Part shown: positions 1-6,493 of the stretch, piece by piece
Layout: each line of letters starts with the position of its first letter
Numbering within the stretch: position 1 is the first letter of the stretch
DNA from: Clostridia bacterium
Lineage (GTDB): Bacteria; Bacillota_A; Clostridia; Oscillospirales; CAG-272
Direction: 5' to 3'
Length of the DNA: 7,308 nucleotides
Assembly: GCA_017959485.1 (NCBI GenBank)
Contig: JAGDAM010000306.1
Location: forward strand, 1-7,308
Translations under genes and position numbers: made by a program
The notes under the pieces: model-generated
Database searches by the model: none
Seen by the model: the letters and a program-made list of their open reading frames with translations, nothing else
Told to the model about the DNA's origin: nothing

Positions 1-198
1 CATATATCCGCCCTGCGAGCCGCGGTTTGCGCGGAGCAGACCCGATTTGGCGAACAGAGCCACAATCTGCTCAAGGTATTTTTTGGATACGTTCTGCCTC
101 TCGGCAACGTCTCCGAGCGCGATATATCCCTCATCGCGGTGGATGGCAAGATCGATCATCATCCGCATCGCGTAACGGCCTTTGGTTGAAATTCTCAC
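1..198 (-). CDS. Rrf2-family transcriptional regulator (IscR/CymR-like), N-terminal part, runs off the window
   Basis: Read leftward from a GTG at 198-196, this gives 66 residues beginning VRISTKGRYAMRMMIDLA and ending SQGGYM at the window edge. The opening ISTKGRYAxR, the winged-helix segment (LGDVAERQNVSKKYLEQIV, about residues 28-46) and the wing motif RGSQGGY (59-65) are hallmarks of Rrf2 proteins. The GTG start is fixed by an in-frame TGA six codons upstream and a GAGG Shine-Dalgarno at 206-209 (7-nt spacing). The family includes IscR (Fe-S sensing) and CymR (cysteine metabolism, partnered with CysK). The Cys residues that would bind an Fe-S cluster lie about residues 90-105 in IscR and are outside the window, so the two types cannot be told apart here. 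Being divergent from metY-cysK favours a sulfur or cysteine role (inference). Family call firm, ligand unknown. Confidence 0.93.
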   Translation of the reverse strand, partial: MRISTKGRYAMRMMIDLAIHRDEGYIALGDVAERQNVSKKYLEQIVALFAKSGLLRANRGSQGGYM

Positions 199-215
199 GG
201 CTGAACCTCAATTAG

Positions 216-234
216 TATTATTATTATTATTATT
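216..234. repeat. ATT trinucleotide microsatellite
   Basis: Six tandem TAT units (19 bp of TATTATTAT...) sit between the Rrf2 ribosome binding site and its promoter, so they would form an unstructured UAA-rich stretch of the regulator's 5' leader. In a genome this GC-rich the tract stands out. Such a repeat could vary in length by slippage, and might thereby alter leader length, but this is inference. Confidence 0.85.
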
Positions 235-238
235 TTCG

Positions 239-253
239 AGCCCCTGAGGGGCT
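239..253. other. Short hairpin in the Rrf2 leader
   Basis: AGCCCC-TGA-GGGGCT is a perfect 6-bp inverted repeat with a 3-nt loop. In the leftward transcript it would lie about 15 nt from the predicted 5' end, ahead of the UAA-rich tract. It is not followed by a U-run on either strand, so it is not a canonical terminator. It could be a 5'-stabilising stem or part of a protein-binding site. Confidence 0.5.
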
Positions 254-271
254 GTCGCGGTTTCATAACCC

Positions 272-277
272 TATAAT
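272..277 (+). promoter_or_regulatory. Candidate -10 for metY-cysK
   Basis: A perfect TATAAT lies 71 bp upstream of the metY start. At 17-bp spacing the upstream hexamer is GGGCTG (249-254), a poor -35, so the promoter would be weak or activator-dependent. It overlaps the -10 of the opposite promoter almost base for base, so the two may compete. Part of the match may be just the mirror image of the leftward -10. Confidence 0.4.
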
Positions 278-301
278 ACCAGAGATTTAATGGGAATTCA
301 A
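273..301 (-). promoter_or_regulatory. Promoter of the Rrf2-family gene
   Basis: On the minus strand a -35 TTGAAT (301-296) and a -10 TATTAT (278-273) are separated by exactly 17 bp, a good match to a sigma-A promoter. It predicts a start near 266 and a leader of about 68 nt. The spacer and flanks are AT-rich against the GC-rich surroundings, and an operator for the regulator itself could sit here (autoregulation is usual for Rrf2 proteins). No operator consensus was confidently matched. Confidence 0.65.
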
Positions 302-329
302 GTCCTATCTTAAAAATAGATTAAAAACC

Positions 330-334
330 GGAGG
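330..334 (+). promoter_or_regulatory. Ribosome binding site fixing the GTG start of metY
   Basis: GGAGG is followed by 8 nt (ATAAAACA) before the GTG at 343. This consensus Shine-Dalgarno is the reason for choosing the GTG; no other start codon lies at a suitable distance. Confidence 0.85.
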
Positions 335-342
335 ATAAAACA

Positions 343-1629
343 GTGAGCGAGTACAGATTTGAAACGCTCCAGCTCCACGTGGGGCAGGAGCAGGCCGATC
401 CCGCGACCGACGCGCGGGCGGTCCCGATTTACCAGACGACGTCCTACGTCTTTCACGACAGCGCCCACGCGGCGGCAAGGTTCAACCTGACCGACGCCGG
501 AAACATCTACGGACGCCTTACAAATTCCACCCAGGAGGTGCTCGAAAAGCGGGTGGCGGCGCTCGAGGGAGGAGTCGCCGCTCTCGCGCTGGCTTCGGGC
601 GCCGCGGCGATCACCTATACTCTCGAGGCGCTGGCGCGCAAGGGCGACCGGATCGTCGCACAGAAAACGATATACGGCGGCACCTACAACCTGCTCGCTC
701 ACACCTTCCCTCAGTACGGGATCGAGACCGATTTCGTCGATATTCACAACGCGGAGGAGGTCGAAGCGGCGATAAAACCCGAAACGAAGGCGGTCTTCAT
801 AGAAACGCTCGGCAATCCCAACAGCGATATACCGGATATCGAGAAGATTTCAAAGATTGCTCACGCCCGCGGGATACCGGTCGTTATCGACAACACCTTC
901 GGCACTCCATATCTGATCCGGCCGCTCGGGCTCGGCGCGGATATCGTCGTTCACTCGGCGACAAAGTTCCTCGGCGGACACGGAACGACGCTCGGAGGGA
1001 TCATCGTCGACGGCGGCAGCTTCGACTGGAAGGCGCACGCCGACAGGTACGCGCCTATCGCAAAGCCCAATCCCAGTTACCACGGAGTCTCGTTCGCGGA
1101 CGTTGCGGGACCTGCGGCCTTCGTCACCTACGTCCGCGCGATTCTTCTGCGCGACACCGGAGCCGCAATCTCGCCCTTTAACGCCTTCCTGCTTTTGCAG
1201 GGAGTAGAAACGCTGTCGCTCCGGCTCGACCGGCACGCCGAAAACACCGCGAAGGTCGTCGCGTATCTCGCCTCTCATCCGCTTGTCGAAAAGGTCAACC
1301 ATCCGTCGCTTCCCGACCATCCGCAGCATGATCTTTACCTGAAGTATTTCCCGCGCGGAGGGGCGTCGATCTTCACCTTCGATATCAAAGGCGGGCGCGA
1401 GGAGGCCTGGAAGTTCATCGACGCGCTGAAGATATTCTCGCTGCTGGCCAACGTCGTCGACGTCAAATCGCTCGTCATTCATCCGGCGTCCACGACACAC
1501 TCCCAGCTTTCGGCAGAAGAGCTGGAAGCCGCCGGAATCCGTGAAAACACTATCCGTCTGTCGATTGGCACCGAACATATCGACGACATAATCGCCGACC
1601 TCGAAGGCGGATTCGCCGCACTGAAATGA
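343..1629 (+). CDS. metY: O-acetylhomoserine sulfhydrylase (PLP-dependent)
   Basis: Predicted to condense O-acetyl-L-homoserine with sulfide to give L-homocysteine and acetate, the direct-sulfhydrylation route to methionine, in the cytoplasm. The 428 residues match the usual length of MetY and exceed that of MetB/MetC (about 380-400). Visible fold-type I, Cys/Met-metabolism PLP features are Y56-G-R58 (phosphate contact from the neighbouring subunit), SGAAA from residue 85, the aspartate of DNTFGTPY (D183) that pairs with the PLP ring nitrogen, the Schiff-base lysine K208 in HSATKFLGGHG, and IRLSIG (R405) for the substrate carboxylate. The insert with KPNPSYHG (241-248) is characteristic of the O-acetylhomoserine sulfhydrylase subgroup. 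GTG start. cysK follows 35 bp downstream on the same strand with no terminator between, so the two are probably one operon. Regulation by the divergent Rrf2 protein is inferred from position only. Confidence 0.93.
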   Translation: MSEYRFETLQLHVGQEQADPATDARAVPIYQTTSYVFHDSAHAAARFNLTDAGNIYGRLTNSTQEVLEKRVAALEGGVAALALASGAAAITYTLEALARKGDRIVAQKTIYGGTYNLLAHTFPQYGIETDFVDIHNAEEVEAAIKPETKAVFIETLGNPNSDIPDIEKISKIAHARGIPVVIDNTFGTPYLIRPLGLGADIVVHSATKFLGGHGTTLGGIIVDGGSFDWKAHADRYAPIAKPNPSYHGVSFADVAGPAAFVTYVRAILLRDTGAAISPFNAFLLLQGVETLSLRLDRHAENTAKVVAYLASHPLVEKVNHPSLPDHPQHDLYLKYFPRGGASIFTFDIKGGREEAWKFIDALKIFSLLANVVDVKSLVIHPASTTHSQLSAEELEAAGIRENTIRLSIGTEHIDDIIADLEGGFAALK

Positions 1630-1664
1630 CTTGTAATAATCAATAAATAAAGGAGAAAAAGAAA

Positions 1665-2597
1665 ATGTCAAGGATTTATAAGGGAACGCTCGGACTGATC
1701 GGCAACACGCCGCTTGTCGAGGTCGTCAATCTCGAAAAGGAGCTGGGACTCGCTGCAACTGTCCTCGTCAAGCTCGAGTATTTCAATCCTGCCGGAAGCG
1801 TTAAGGACAGGATCGCCAAGGCGATGATCGAGGACGCCGAGGCCAAAGGACAGCTGAAGACGGGCTCCGTGATAATCGAGCCGACGTCGGGCAACACCGG
1901 TATAGGGCTTGCCGCCATAGCCGCGTCGAAGGGCTACCGCGTGATACTCACTATGCCCGAGACGATGAGCGTCGAGCGACGCAACATTCTGAAGGCCTAC
2001 GGCGCCGAGATCGTACTGACCGAGGGCGCCAAGGGAATGAAGGGCGCCATCGCGAAGGCGGAGGAACTCGCTGCGGAGATACCGGGAAGCTTCATCCCCG
2101 GACAGTTCGTCAACCCCGCCAATCCCGCGATCCACAAGGCTACAACCGGGCCCGAGATCTGGCGCGATACCGACGGACAGGTCGATATATTCGTCGCGGG
2201 CGTCGGAACCGGAGGCACGCTGACCGGAGTCGGCGAGTATCTTAAGGAGCAGAAGCCGGAGGTGAAGGTTATCGCGGTCGAGCCCGAAACCTCCCCCGTG
2301 CTGTCGGAAGGCAAGGCGGGACCTCACAAAATCCAGGGAATCGGCGCCGGATTCGTCCCCGCCGTGCTCAACACGGGCATATACGACGGTATAATCAAGG
2401 TTTCGGCAGACGACGCCTTCGCGACTTCAAAGAAGCTCGCGAGAAAAGAAGGCATCTCGACCGGAATATCCTCCGGCGCCGCTCTCTTCGCGGCAATCGA
2501 GCTTGCGAAGAAGCCGGAAAACGCCGGAAAGACGGTCGTCGCGCTGCTTCCCGACAGCGGAGACAGGTACTATTCGACTCCGCTGTTTACCGAATAA
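1665..2597 (+). CDS. cysK: Cysteine synthase (O-acetylserine sulfhydrylase)
   Basis: Predicted to convert O-acetyl-L-serine and sulfide to L-cysteine and acetate, the last step of cysteine synthesis, in the cytoplasm. The 310 residues are the normal CysK length. Visible fold-type II PLP motifs: PLP lysine K47 in NPAGSVKDR, the substrate loop TSGNTG (74-79), the phosphate-binding GTGGT (181-185), GISSGA (267-272) and the C-terminal PDSGDRY (296-302). The ATG at 1665 has AGGAG at 1651-1655 with 9-nt spacing. It shares sulfide as substrate with the upstream metY product. In Bacillus and Staphylococcus CysK also acts as the co-repressor partner of the Rrf2 protein CymR; whether that holds here is inference. 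No serine acetyltransferase gene is present in the window, so the O-acetylserine supply must be encoded elsewhere. Confidence 0.95.
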   Translation: MSRIYKGTLGLIGNTPLVEVVNLEKELGLAATVLVKLEYFNPAGSVKDRIAKAMIEDAEAKGQLKTGSVIIEPTSGNTGIGLAAIAASKGYRVILTMPETMSVERRNILKAYGAEIVLTEGAKGMKGAIAKAEELAAEIPGSFIPGQFVNPANPAIHKATTGPEIWRDTDGQVDIFVAGVGTGGTLTGVGEYLKEQKPEVKVIAVEPETSPVLSEGKAGPHKIQGIGAGFVPAVLNTGIYDGIIKVSADDAFATSKKLARKEGISTGISSGAALFAAIELAKKPENAGKTVVALLPDSGDRYYSTPLFTE

Positions 2598-2605
2598 ACG
2601 GGAAT

Positions 2606-2656
2606 AACCGACGGGTGCCGGCAAAAAGTCACGCTTTTTGCCGGCACCCGTCGGTT
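2606..2656. terminator. Perfect 23-bp inverted repeat after cysK; probable terminator or dispersed repeat
   Basis: The left arm (2606-2628) begins AACCGACGGGTGCCGG and ends CAAAAAG; the right arm (2634-2656) is its exact reverse complement; the loop is TCACG. It begins 8 bp after the cysK stop, where a terminator is expected. However, no U-run follows the stem: the A5/T5 tracts are inside it, next to the loop. It may therefore act as an RNA 3'-end stabiliser or be a REP-like dispersed element rather than a classic intrinsic terminator. The symmetry makes it structurally the same on both strands. Confidence 0.6.
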
Positions 2657-2698
2657 GTACTTCCGGTTCCGCTTCCTTTACGCATCCGGCTTTTTCTC

Positions 2699-2727
2699 TT
2701 GACAAGACGTTCTTCGTATGATATTAT
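2699..2727 (+). promoter_or_regulatory. Strong sigma-A-type promoter of the large lipoprotein gene
   Basis: A perfect -35 TTGACA (2699-2704), a 17-bp spacer and a -10 TATTAT (2722-2727) predict a start near 2734 and a leader of about 63 nt. It is the best promoter match in the window. It shows that the large gene starts a new transcription unit separate from metY-cysK. Confidence 0.75.
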
Positions 2728-2749
2728 TATGATATAAAAATTATATCAT
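2718..2749. promoter_or_regulatory. Candidate operator: three ATGATAT half-sites over the -10 and start point
   Basis: ATGATAT occurs at 2718-2724 and 2729-2735 (11 bp apart, about one helical turn) and inverted at 2743-2749. The last two are part of a perfect 9-bp inverted repeat, ATGATATAA-AAA-TTATATCAT (2729-2749). The position over the -10 and predicted transcription start is typical of a repressor site. AT-richness makes some chance symmetry likely, and no regulator can be named. Confidence 0.45.
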
Positions 2750-2796
2750 TAATCCGCGGTTTCCGGGGCCCCCGGAGGCGGAAGGGCAGAGAAGAT

Positions 2797-5700
2797 ATGA
2801 AGAAAAAGACAGGGAAACTGATACAGGCGGTCGCGCTTGTCTGCGCGCTGCTTATGACGGCCGCGAGCTGCGGCGGGATCGCGGTGCCGGAACAGACATC
2901 CGCAAGTCCGGTTCCGAATACAGAGTCGTATTTCACCGTGGACGACGGGACTTCCGCCGCCGATCTCGCGGGAGTAACGACCGAACCCGAGGACAGGACT
3001 TCGGGCGGCGGCGAGCCGACTTCTTCGCCCGACGGCGAAACGACCGGACTTCCCTCCGGCGAGACCGAGCCGGATCCCGGCACCTCCGCCGAAGCGACAT
3101 CCGCCGGGGAGACCACCCTCCCCGAGACGACCGCCGAGGAAACGACGGCTGAAGAAACCACAGCAGAGGAAACCACGGCTGAGGAAACCACGGCTGAGGA
3201 AACGACTGCCGAGGAAACGACTGCCGAGGAAACGACGGCTGAAGTAACTACGGCTGAGGAAACCACCGCGGCGCACGTTCACGCCTTCGGCGCCTGGACG
3301 ACGGTAAAGGCGGCCTCCTGCGAAACCGCGGGGCAGCAGAAGCGCGTCTGCGCCTGCGGAGTCGCCGAGACCAAGGCGATTCCCGCGACCGGACACGTGA
3401 AGGTCACCGACTGGAACACTCCGGCAACCTGCACCGCGTCCGGACTTACCGCCGGTTCGCACTGCTCGGTCTGCGGAAAGGTTCTCGAAGCTCAGACGGC
3501 AGTTCCGGCGCTCGGACACACGTTCGGGACCAACAACAAATGCGTCAGATGCGGCATCACGGATCCGGATCTCGGAACCCTTCTCTATTACGAAAACTTT
3601 GACAGCTACGCGACGAGCTCCTCAAGTTCTACCGTTCTGTCGCGGCTCGGCTGGAAGGCCGATTCTCCCGCCAACGGAGCGTACAAGGCGAACACCACCG
3701 CCTATTCGATCGTTTCCGACGGCTCGGGCAAGCGGCTCTATCTCAAAAACAACACCTCGAACGGAGCCGATTCTTACGTAGTGGTAATTCCCGCCTCGCT
3801 GATGGGCAAGTACCACGAGAGCAATTACACATATCAGTTCGACGTCACCTACGACGACGCCTCGGCAGCCGACCGGTATATCGCTCTCGTCAGCGATTAC
3901 AACGGCCCGACATACAACTCCTTCCACTTCCGCAACCGCGGGACAGCGAACAACCAGGTCCACGACAACGGAACCTGGTACACCTACGACTCGAGCGGCG
4001 TATACTACGCGGCGAATACCGACGCGAATTCGATAGTCAAAAAGCTGCTGGGCAAGAGCTACGACGCGAACACGATGGCCTTCAAGGGCATCAGCGTTTC
4101 GATCAGATACGTCGTAGACTGGCAGAACGGCAACTCGGTCTATATGCGCGTCAACACCGCCGGCTACCCCGGTACCGGCAAGTGGACGCTCGTATCGAAA
4201 TATTCGAAATCGGGCAGCGCCAACGCATATCTCAATCCCGATAAGTTCGGCGGAGCCATCGTCCTCAAGACGGGCGGAAAGCAGAACGGCTACGTCGACA
4301 ATATCACGGTCTGGACCGGCACCGGAGACGAGCCGGGCGACAAGTCTCATCCGCTGTTCAAGTCTTCCGATTCCGGCTGTTCGGGACACCGCTTCGCCGG
4401 CGGAGGCACCTGCCTCGATCCCGAGAAATGCGTCTATTGCGGGGAACTTTCTGCCAACAACGCGCCTCACTCCTTCGTTTCGGTCGGAGTCGCAGGAAAT
4501 ACCGACAGGATATGCAGCGTCTGCTCGACGCTCGAGAGCAACGTCGGTTCGCGCTGGAAGATAGAGGAGATTCCTTCGTTCGACGCCGGAACACTTTCGG
4601 CCGATATCTACCGCGCCGGCCAGGGGCCCTACGACAAGACGCTTCCGCTCTCGGCGGAATCCGAGATGATAATCGCGTCTTCGGTGACCGCAGGCGATCT
4701 TGCCGCCTATCTGTCCAAGCTTGAATCATACGGATACTCGTCCGAGTATTCCGCGGCGCGCGACGGCAACGTCTATGCCGGATATTCAGACGGAACGAGA
4801 AGAATTTACGCGTATTACACAAACTACTCGAAACAGATCAGGATTATTTACGACCGCACCGGAGAATCGATCAGCGGCTTCGGATATACCTACGAAAAGC
4901 GGGAGGGCGAGCGCACCGTCGTCTATCAGTACGGCGTCCCGATGAGCCCGTCCGGAATCAGCGGCGACGAGGACAAGATAAACTGCGGCATGATGTACGT
5001 CGTCAAGCTTGCCGACGGCAAGCTCCTGATAATCGACGGCGGCGGATACCAGCAGTTCGACGCGGCAGAATGCGACGGCCTGATGGCCTTCATGCGCGAG
5101 ATCACCGGCAAGACGACCGGAAAGATAGATATCGCCGGCTGGTATATCACCCACTGCCACAGCGACCATCTCGCCGGCTTCTGCCTCTTCCTCAAGAAGT
5201 ATTCGGCAAATCTCTCGATAGAGAGAATGATCTTCAACTTCCCGAGCACCTGGACCGAGGACGGAGTCCTTTCCGGGCTCAAGAGCAACTATCAGAAGCT
5301 TATCGGCTACCTTGACAGCTATACGCAGGGAGTCCGCTTCCTGAAGATACACACCGGCGAGTCGGTGACGCTCTGCGATCTGACCATTCACTGCCTGTAC
5401 ACGCACGAGGATCTGGTGAACGCCCAGACCGGACTTACCGGAATCGAGGCCGATTTCAACAACTCGACCACCGTGTCGAGGATGGATTTCGACGGACTGC
5501 GCTGGATGGTGCTGGGCGACGTCAACAAGCCCGGACAGACGGTGATAATCGCCCAGAACAGTCAGGCGACGCTGAAGAGCGACATAGTTCAGCTCGCTCA
5601 CCACGTGTACAACGATCTGCGCAACCTTTATAACATTGTAAAGGCCGAGGCGGTCTTCGTTCCGCAGTCGGTCGCGGGGTCCACGAGAACCACCACGATG

Positions 5701-5868
5701 TCGGCGGTAATGACGACGGCCAAATCCTACGTGACCGACAAGACGAATCTGATCAAGTACGGCGGATCGGGCACCTACGGTTACGCCGCGGGAGCCGACG
5801 GCAGGCCGACGCTCGTCTACTCGCGCGACGGCGTCGACGGCGGAGGTCACACCGGCTGGAGCTGGTGA
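2797..5868 (+). CDS. Large predicted lipoprotein with Cys-pair repeats and C-terminal metallo-beta-lactamase-fold hydrolase domain
   Basis: I recognise the domains but no named gene. The 1023 residues begin with a signal peptide (MKKKTGK, hydrophobic 8-22) ending in TAASC, which suggests a lipidated Cys25, though the -3 residue is not the usual Leu. Next come an acidic Ser/Thr/Pro/Glu linker (about 28-159) with ten ETTAE-like pentapeptides, presumably a stalk; two and a half Cys-pair repeats (160-253); a probable beta-sandwich module (about 260-508) opening YYENFDSY, like concanavalin-type or carbohydrate-binding modules; a second Cys-rich block (528-576); an unassigned stretch (585-705); and a metallo-beta-lactamase fold (about 725-1010). 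In the last, IIDGGG (745-750), HCHSDH (786-791), LGDVN with D908 and LAHHV (H934/H935) supply a complete set of likely metal ligands, arranged as in ComEC-type hydrolase domains. It is probably an outward-facing metal-dependent hydrolase; the substrate is unknown. AAGGG at 2782-2786 is a modest ribosome site. Start chosen for the signal peptide. Confidence 0.85.
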   Translation: MKKKTGKLIQAVALVCALLMTAASCGGIAVPEQTSASPVPNTESYFTVDDGTSAADLAGVTTEPEDRTSGGGEPTSSPDGETTGLPSGETEPDPGTSAEATSAGETTLPETTAEETTAEETTAEETTAEETTAEETTAEETTAEETTAEVTTAEETTAAHVHAFGAWTTVKAASCETAGQQKRVCACGVAETKAIPATGHVKVTDWNTPATCTASGLTAGSHCSVCGKVLEAQTAVPALGHTFGTNNKCVRCGITDPDLGTLLYYENFDSYATSSSSSTVLSRLGWKADSPANGAYKANTTAYSIVSDGSGKRLYLKNNTSNGADSYVVVIPASLMGKYHESNYTYQFDVTYDDASAADRYIALVSDYNGPTYNSFHFRNRGTANNQVHDNGTWYTYDSSGVYYAANTDANSIVKKLLGKSYDANTMAFKGISVSIRYVVDWQNGNSVYMRVNTAGYPGTGKWTLVSKYSKSGSANAYLNPDKFGGAIVLKTGGKQNGYVDNITVWTGTGDEPGDKSHPLFKSSDSGCSGHRFAGGGTCLDPEKCVYCGELSANNAPHSFVSVGVAGNTDRICSVCSTLESNVGSRWKIEEIPSFDAGTLSADIYRAGQGPYDKTLPLSAESEMIIASSVTAGDLAAYLSKLESYGYSSEYSAARDGNVYAGYSDGTRRIYAYYTNYSKQIRIIYDRTGESISGFGYTYEKREGERTVVYQYGVPMSPSGISGDEDKINCGMMYVVKLADGKLLIIDGGGYQQFDAAECDGLMAFMREITGKTTGKIDIAGWYITHCHSDHLAGFCLFLKKYSANLSIERMIFNFPSTWTEDGVLSGLKSNYQKLIGYLDSYTQGVRFLKIHTGESVTLCDLTIHCLYTHEDLVNAQTGLTGIEADFNNSTTVSRMDFDGLRWMVLGDVNKPGQTVIIAQNSQATLKSDIVQLAHHVYNDLRNLYNIVKAEAVFVPQSVAGSTRTTTMSAVMTTAKSYVTDKTNLIKYGGSGTYGYAAGADGRPTLVYSRDGVDGGGHTGWSW
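3124..3273 (+). repeat. Ten tandem 15-bp units encoding ETTAE
   Basis: Ten in-frame 15-bp units encode residues 110-159 of the large lipoprotein. Eight are exactly ETTAE; unit 9 is VTTAE and unit 10 is ETTAA. Third-codon positions vary between units, but units 4 and 5 (3169-3198) are identical, as are units 6 and 7 (3199-3228), which points to recent slippage or unequal exchange. The product is an acidic, Thr-rich, probably extended surface stalk that could be O-glycosylated. Confidence 0.95.
3274..3555 (+). repeat. Imperfect Cys-pair (zinc-ribbon-like) protein repeats
   Basis: Residues 160-253 of the large lipoprotein hold repeats of the pattern His, about 10-15 residues, Ala-(Ser/Thr)-Cys, Gly, then a Cys pair, then a short stretch ending in (P)A-x-GH. 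Copy 1 has C175, C185 and C187; copy 2 has C212, C223 and C226; a short third copy has C249 and C252. A related block occurs at residues 528-576 (C528, C539, C545, C548, C573, C576). Modules like this are common in secreted clostridial proteins; metal binding or structural roles are inferred, not shown. Confidence 0.7.
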
Positions 5869-5917
5869 GTTTCACAGACAATTTTATTTACATAATTGCT
5901 TTTTTCAGAGGTGCATC

Positions 5918-6493
5918 ATGAAAAAAATCGCAGCTATCATCCTGTCGGTGGTTTTTATCTTTTGCCTGGTCGCGTGCGGATCGACGCAAACCGCAGCCGA
6001 TCCGACCGGCACCGGCTCGTCTGGAAAAACCGGGAAGACCGATAAGACGGGAGAGTCCGGAACCTCCTCCGGAAACTCGAAATCAAAGGTCGCCGATCCC
6101 GCGCAGGCGAATGAATTCACGTCGACGCTCAGATGGGACGACGAGTTCTTCGAGTGCCGTCTTCCCGAGAATCGCGAAGGGAACATCTTTACCGACTGCG
6201 GCCTCAGCTGTATGGTGACCTGTGACCGCTACGGCACGGACGTCGTCGCGTATCATGAATACGACGACCAGGGCGAGACCGTCAAAAAGACCGTCGGGGA
6301 ATACACTTACGATTTTCAGAGCTTTGACAATTACGGCATAAAAGACTGGCATATCTTCGTGATCCGTATCGCTTTCACCGAGAGCCATAACCAGATGGAG
6401 CATGAGTATTACAAAATAGTCTATACCGTCTACGGAGAGGGTTATCCCGAATCGCAGGTGGAGAAGTTTATGCAGACCATCGTATTCGGCTAA
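5918..6493 (+). CDS. Small predicted lipoprotein of unknown function
   Basis: The 191 residues start with a classic lipoprotein signal, MKKIAAIILSVVFIFCLVAC, with lipobox LVAC and predicted lipidated Cys20. A Gly/Ser/Thr/Lys linker follows (about 21-58, with GKTGKTDKTGESG). The folded part (about 65-191) has alternating hydrophobic strands and four further cysteines (C80, C94, C98, C102), and ends in a helix-like VEKFMQTIVFG. I do not recognise a family. The ATG has GAGG at 5908-5911 six nt upstream. It begins 49 bp after the large lipoprotein gene with no hairpin between, so co-transcription is plausible, although the T-rich gap could also hold a weak promoter. Probably anchored on the outer face of the cytoplasmic membrane. 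Confidence 0.85.
   Translation: MKKIAAIILSVVFIFCLVACGSTQTAADPTGTGSSGKTGKTDKTGESGTSSGNSKSKVADPAQANEFTSTLRWDDEFFECRLPENREGNIFTDCGLSCMVTCDRYGTDVVAYHEYDDQGETVKKTVGEYTYDFQSFDNYGIKDWHIFVIRIAFTESHNQMEHEYYKIVYTVYGEGYPESQVEKFMQTIVFG

Noticed and set aside
27..215. Plus-strand open frame of 62 codons at the left edge
   Set aside because: It is antisense to the Rrf2 regulator, whose helix-turn-helix and wing motifs are clear on the minus strand.
850..1671. Minus-strand open frame opposite metY
   Set aside because: It lies antisense to an unmistakable PLP enzyme gene, its composition is Arg/Asp-rich as expected of a shadow frame, and it has no family features.
2762..2776. GC palindrome TCCGGGG-C-CCCCGGA in the leader of the large lipoprotein, possibly masking GGAGG at 2774-2778
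   Set aside because: The single-base centre allows only a short real hairpin, and the GGAGG is 18 nt from the start, too far to be the working ribosome site. A regulatory role is not supported.
2727..3266. Minus-strand open frame rich in VVSSA repeats
   Set aside because: It is the complement of the ETTAE-coding repeat, which automatically gives a repetitive open frame. It has no credible promoter or ribosome site and is antisense to a well-supported gene.
4786..5850. Long minus-strand open frame (354 codons) opposite the hydrolase domain
   Set aside because: The GC-rich codon pattern of the sense gene suppresses stops on the other strand. The product shows no recognisable motifs, whereas the sense strand has clear metal-binding motifs.
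5869..5917. Possible promoter between the two lipoprotein genes (TTCACA at 5871, CATAAT at 5891)
   Set aside because: The spacing is only 14 bp, outside the workable range, so it is more likely that the second gene relies on the upstream promoter.
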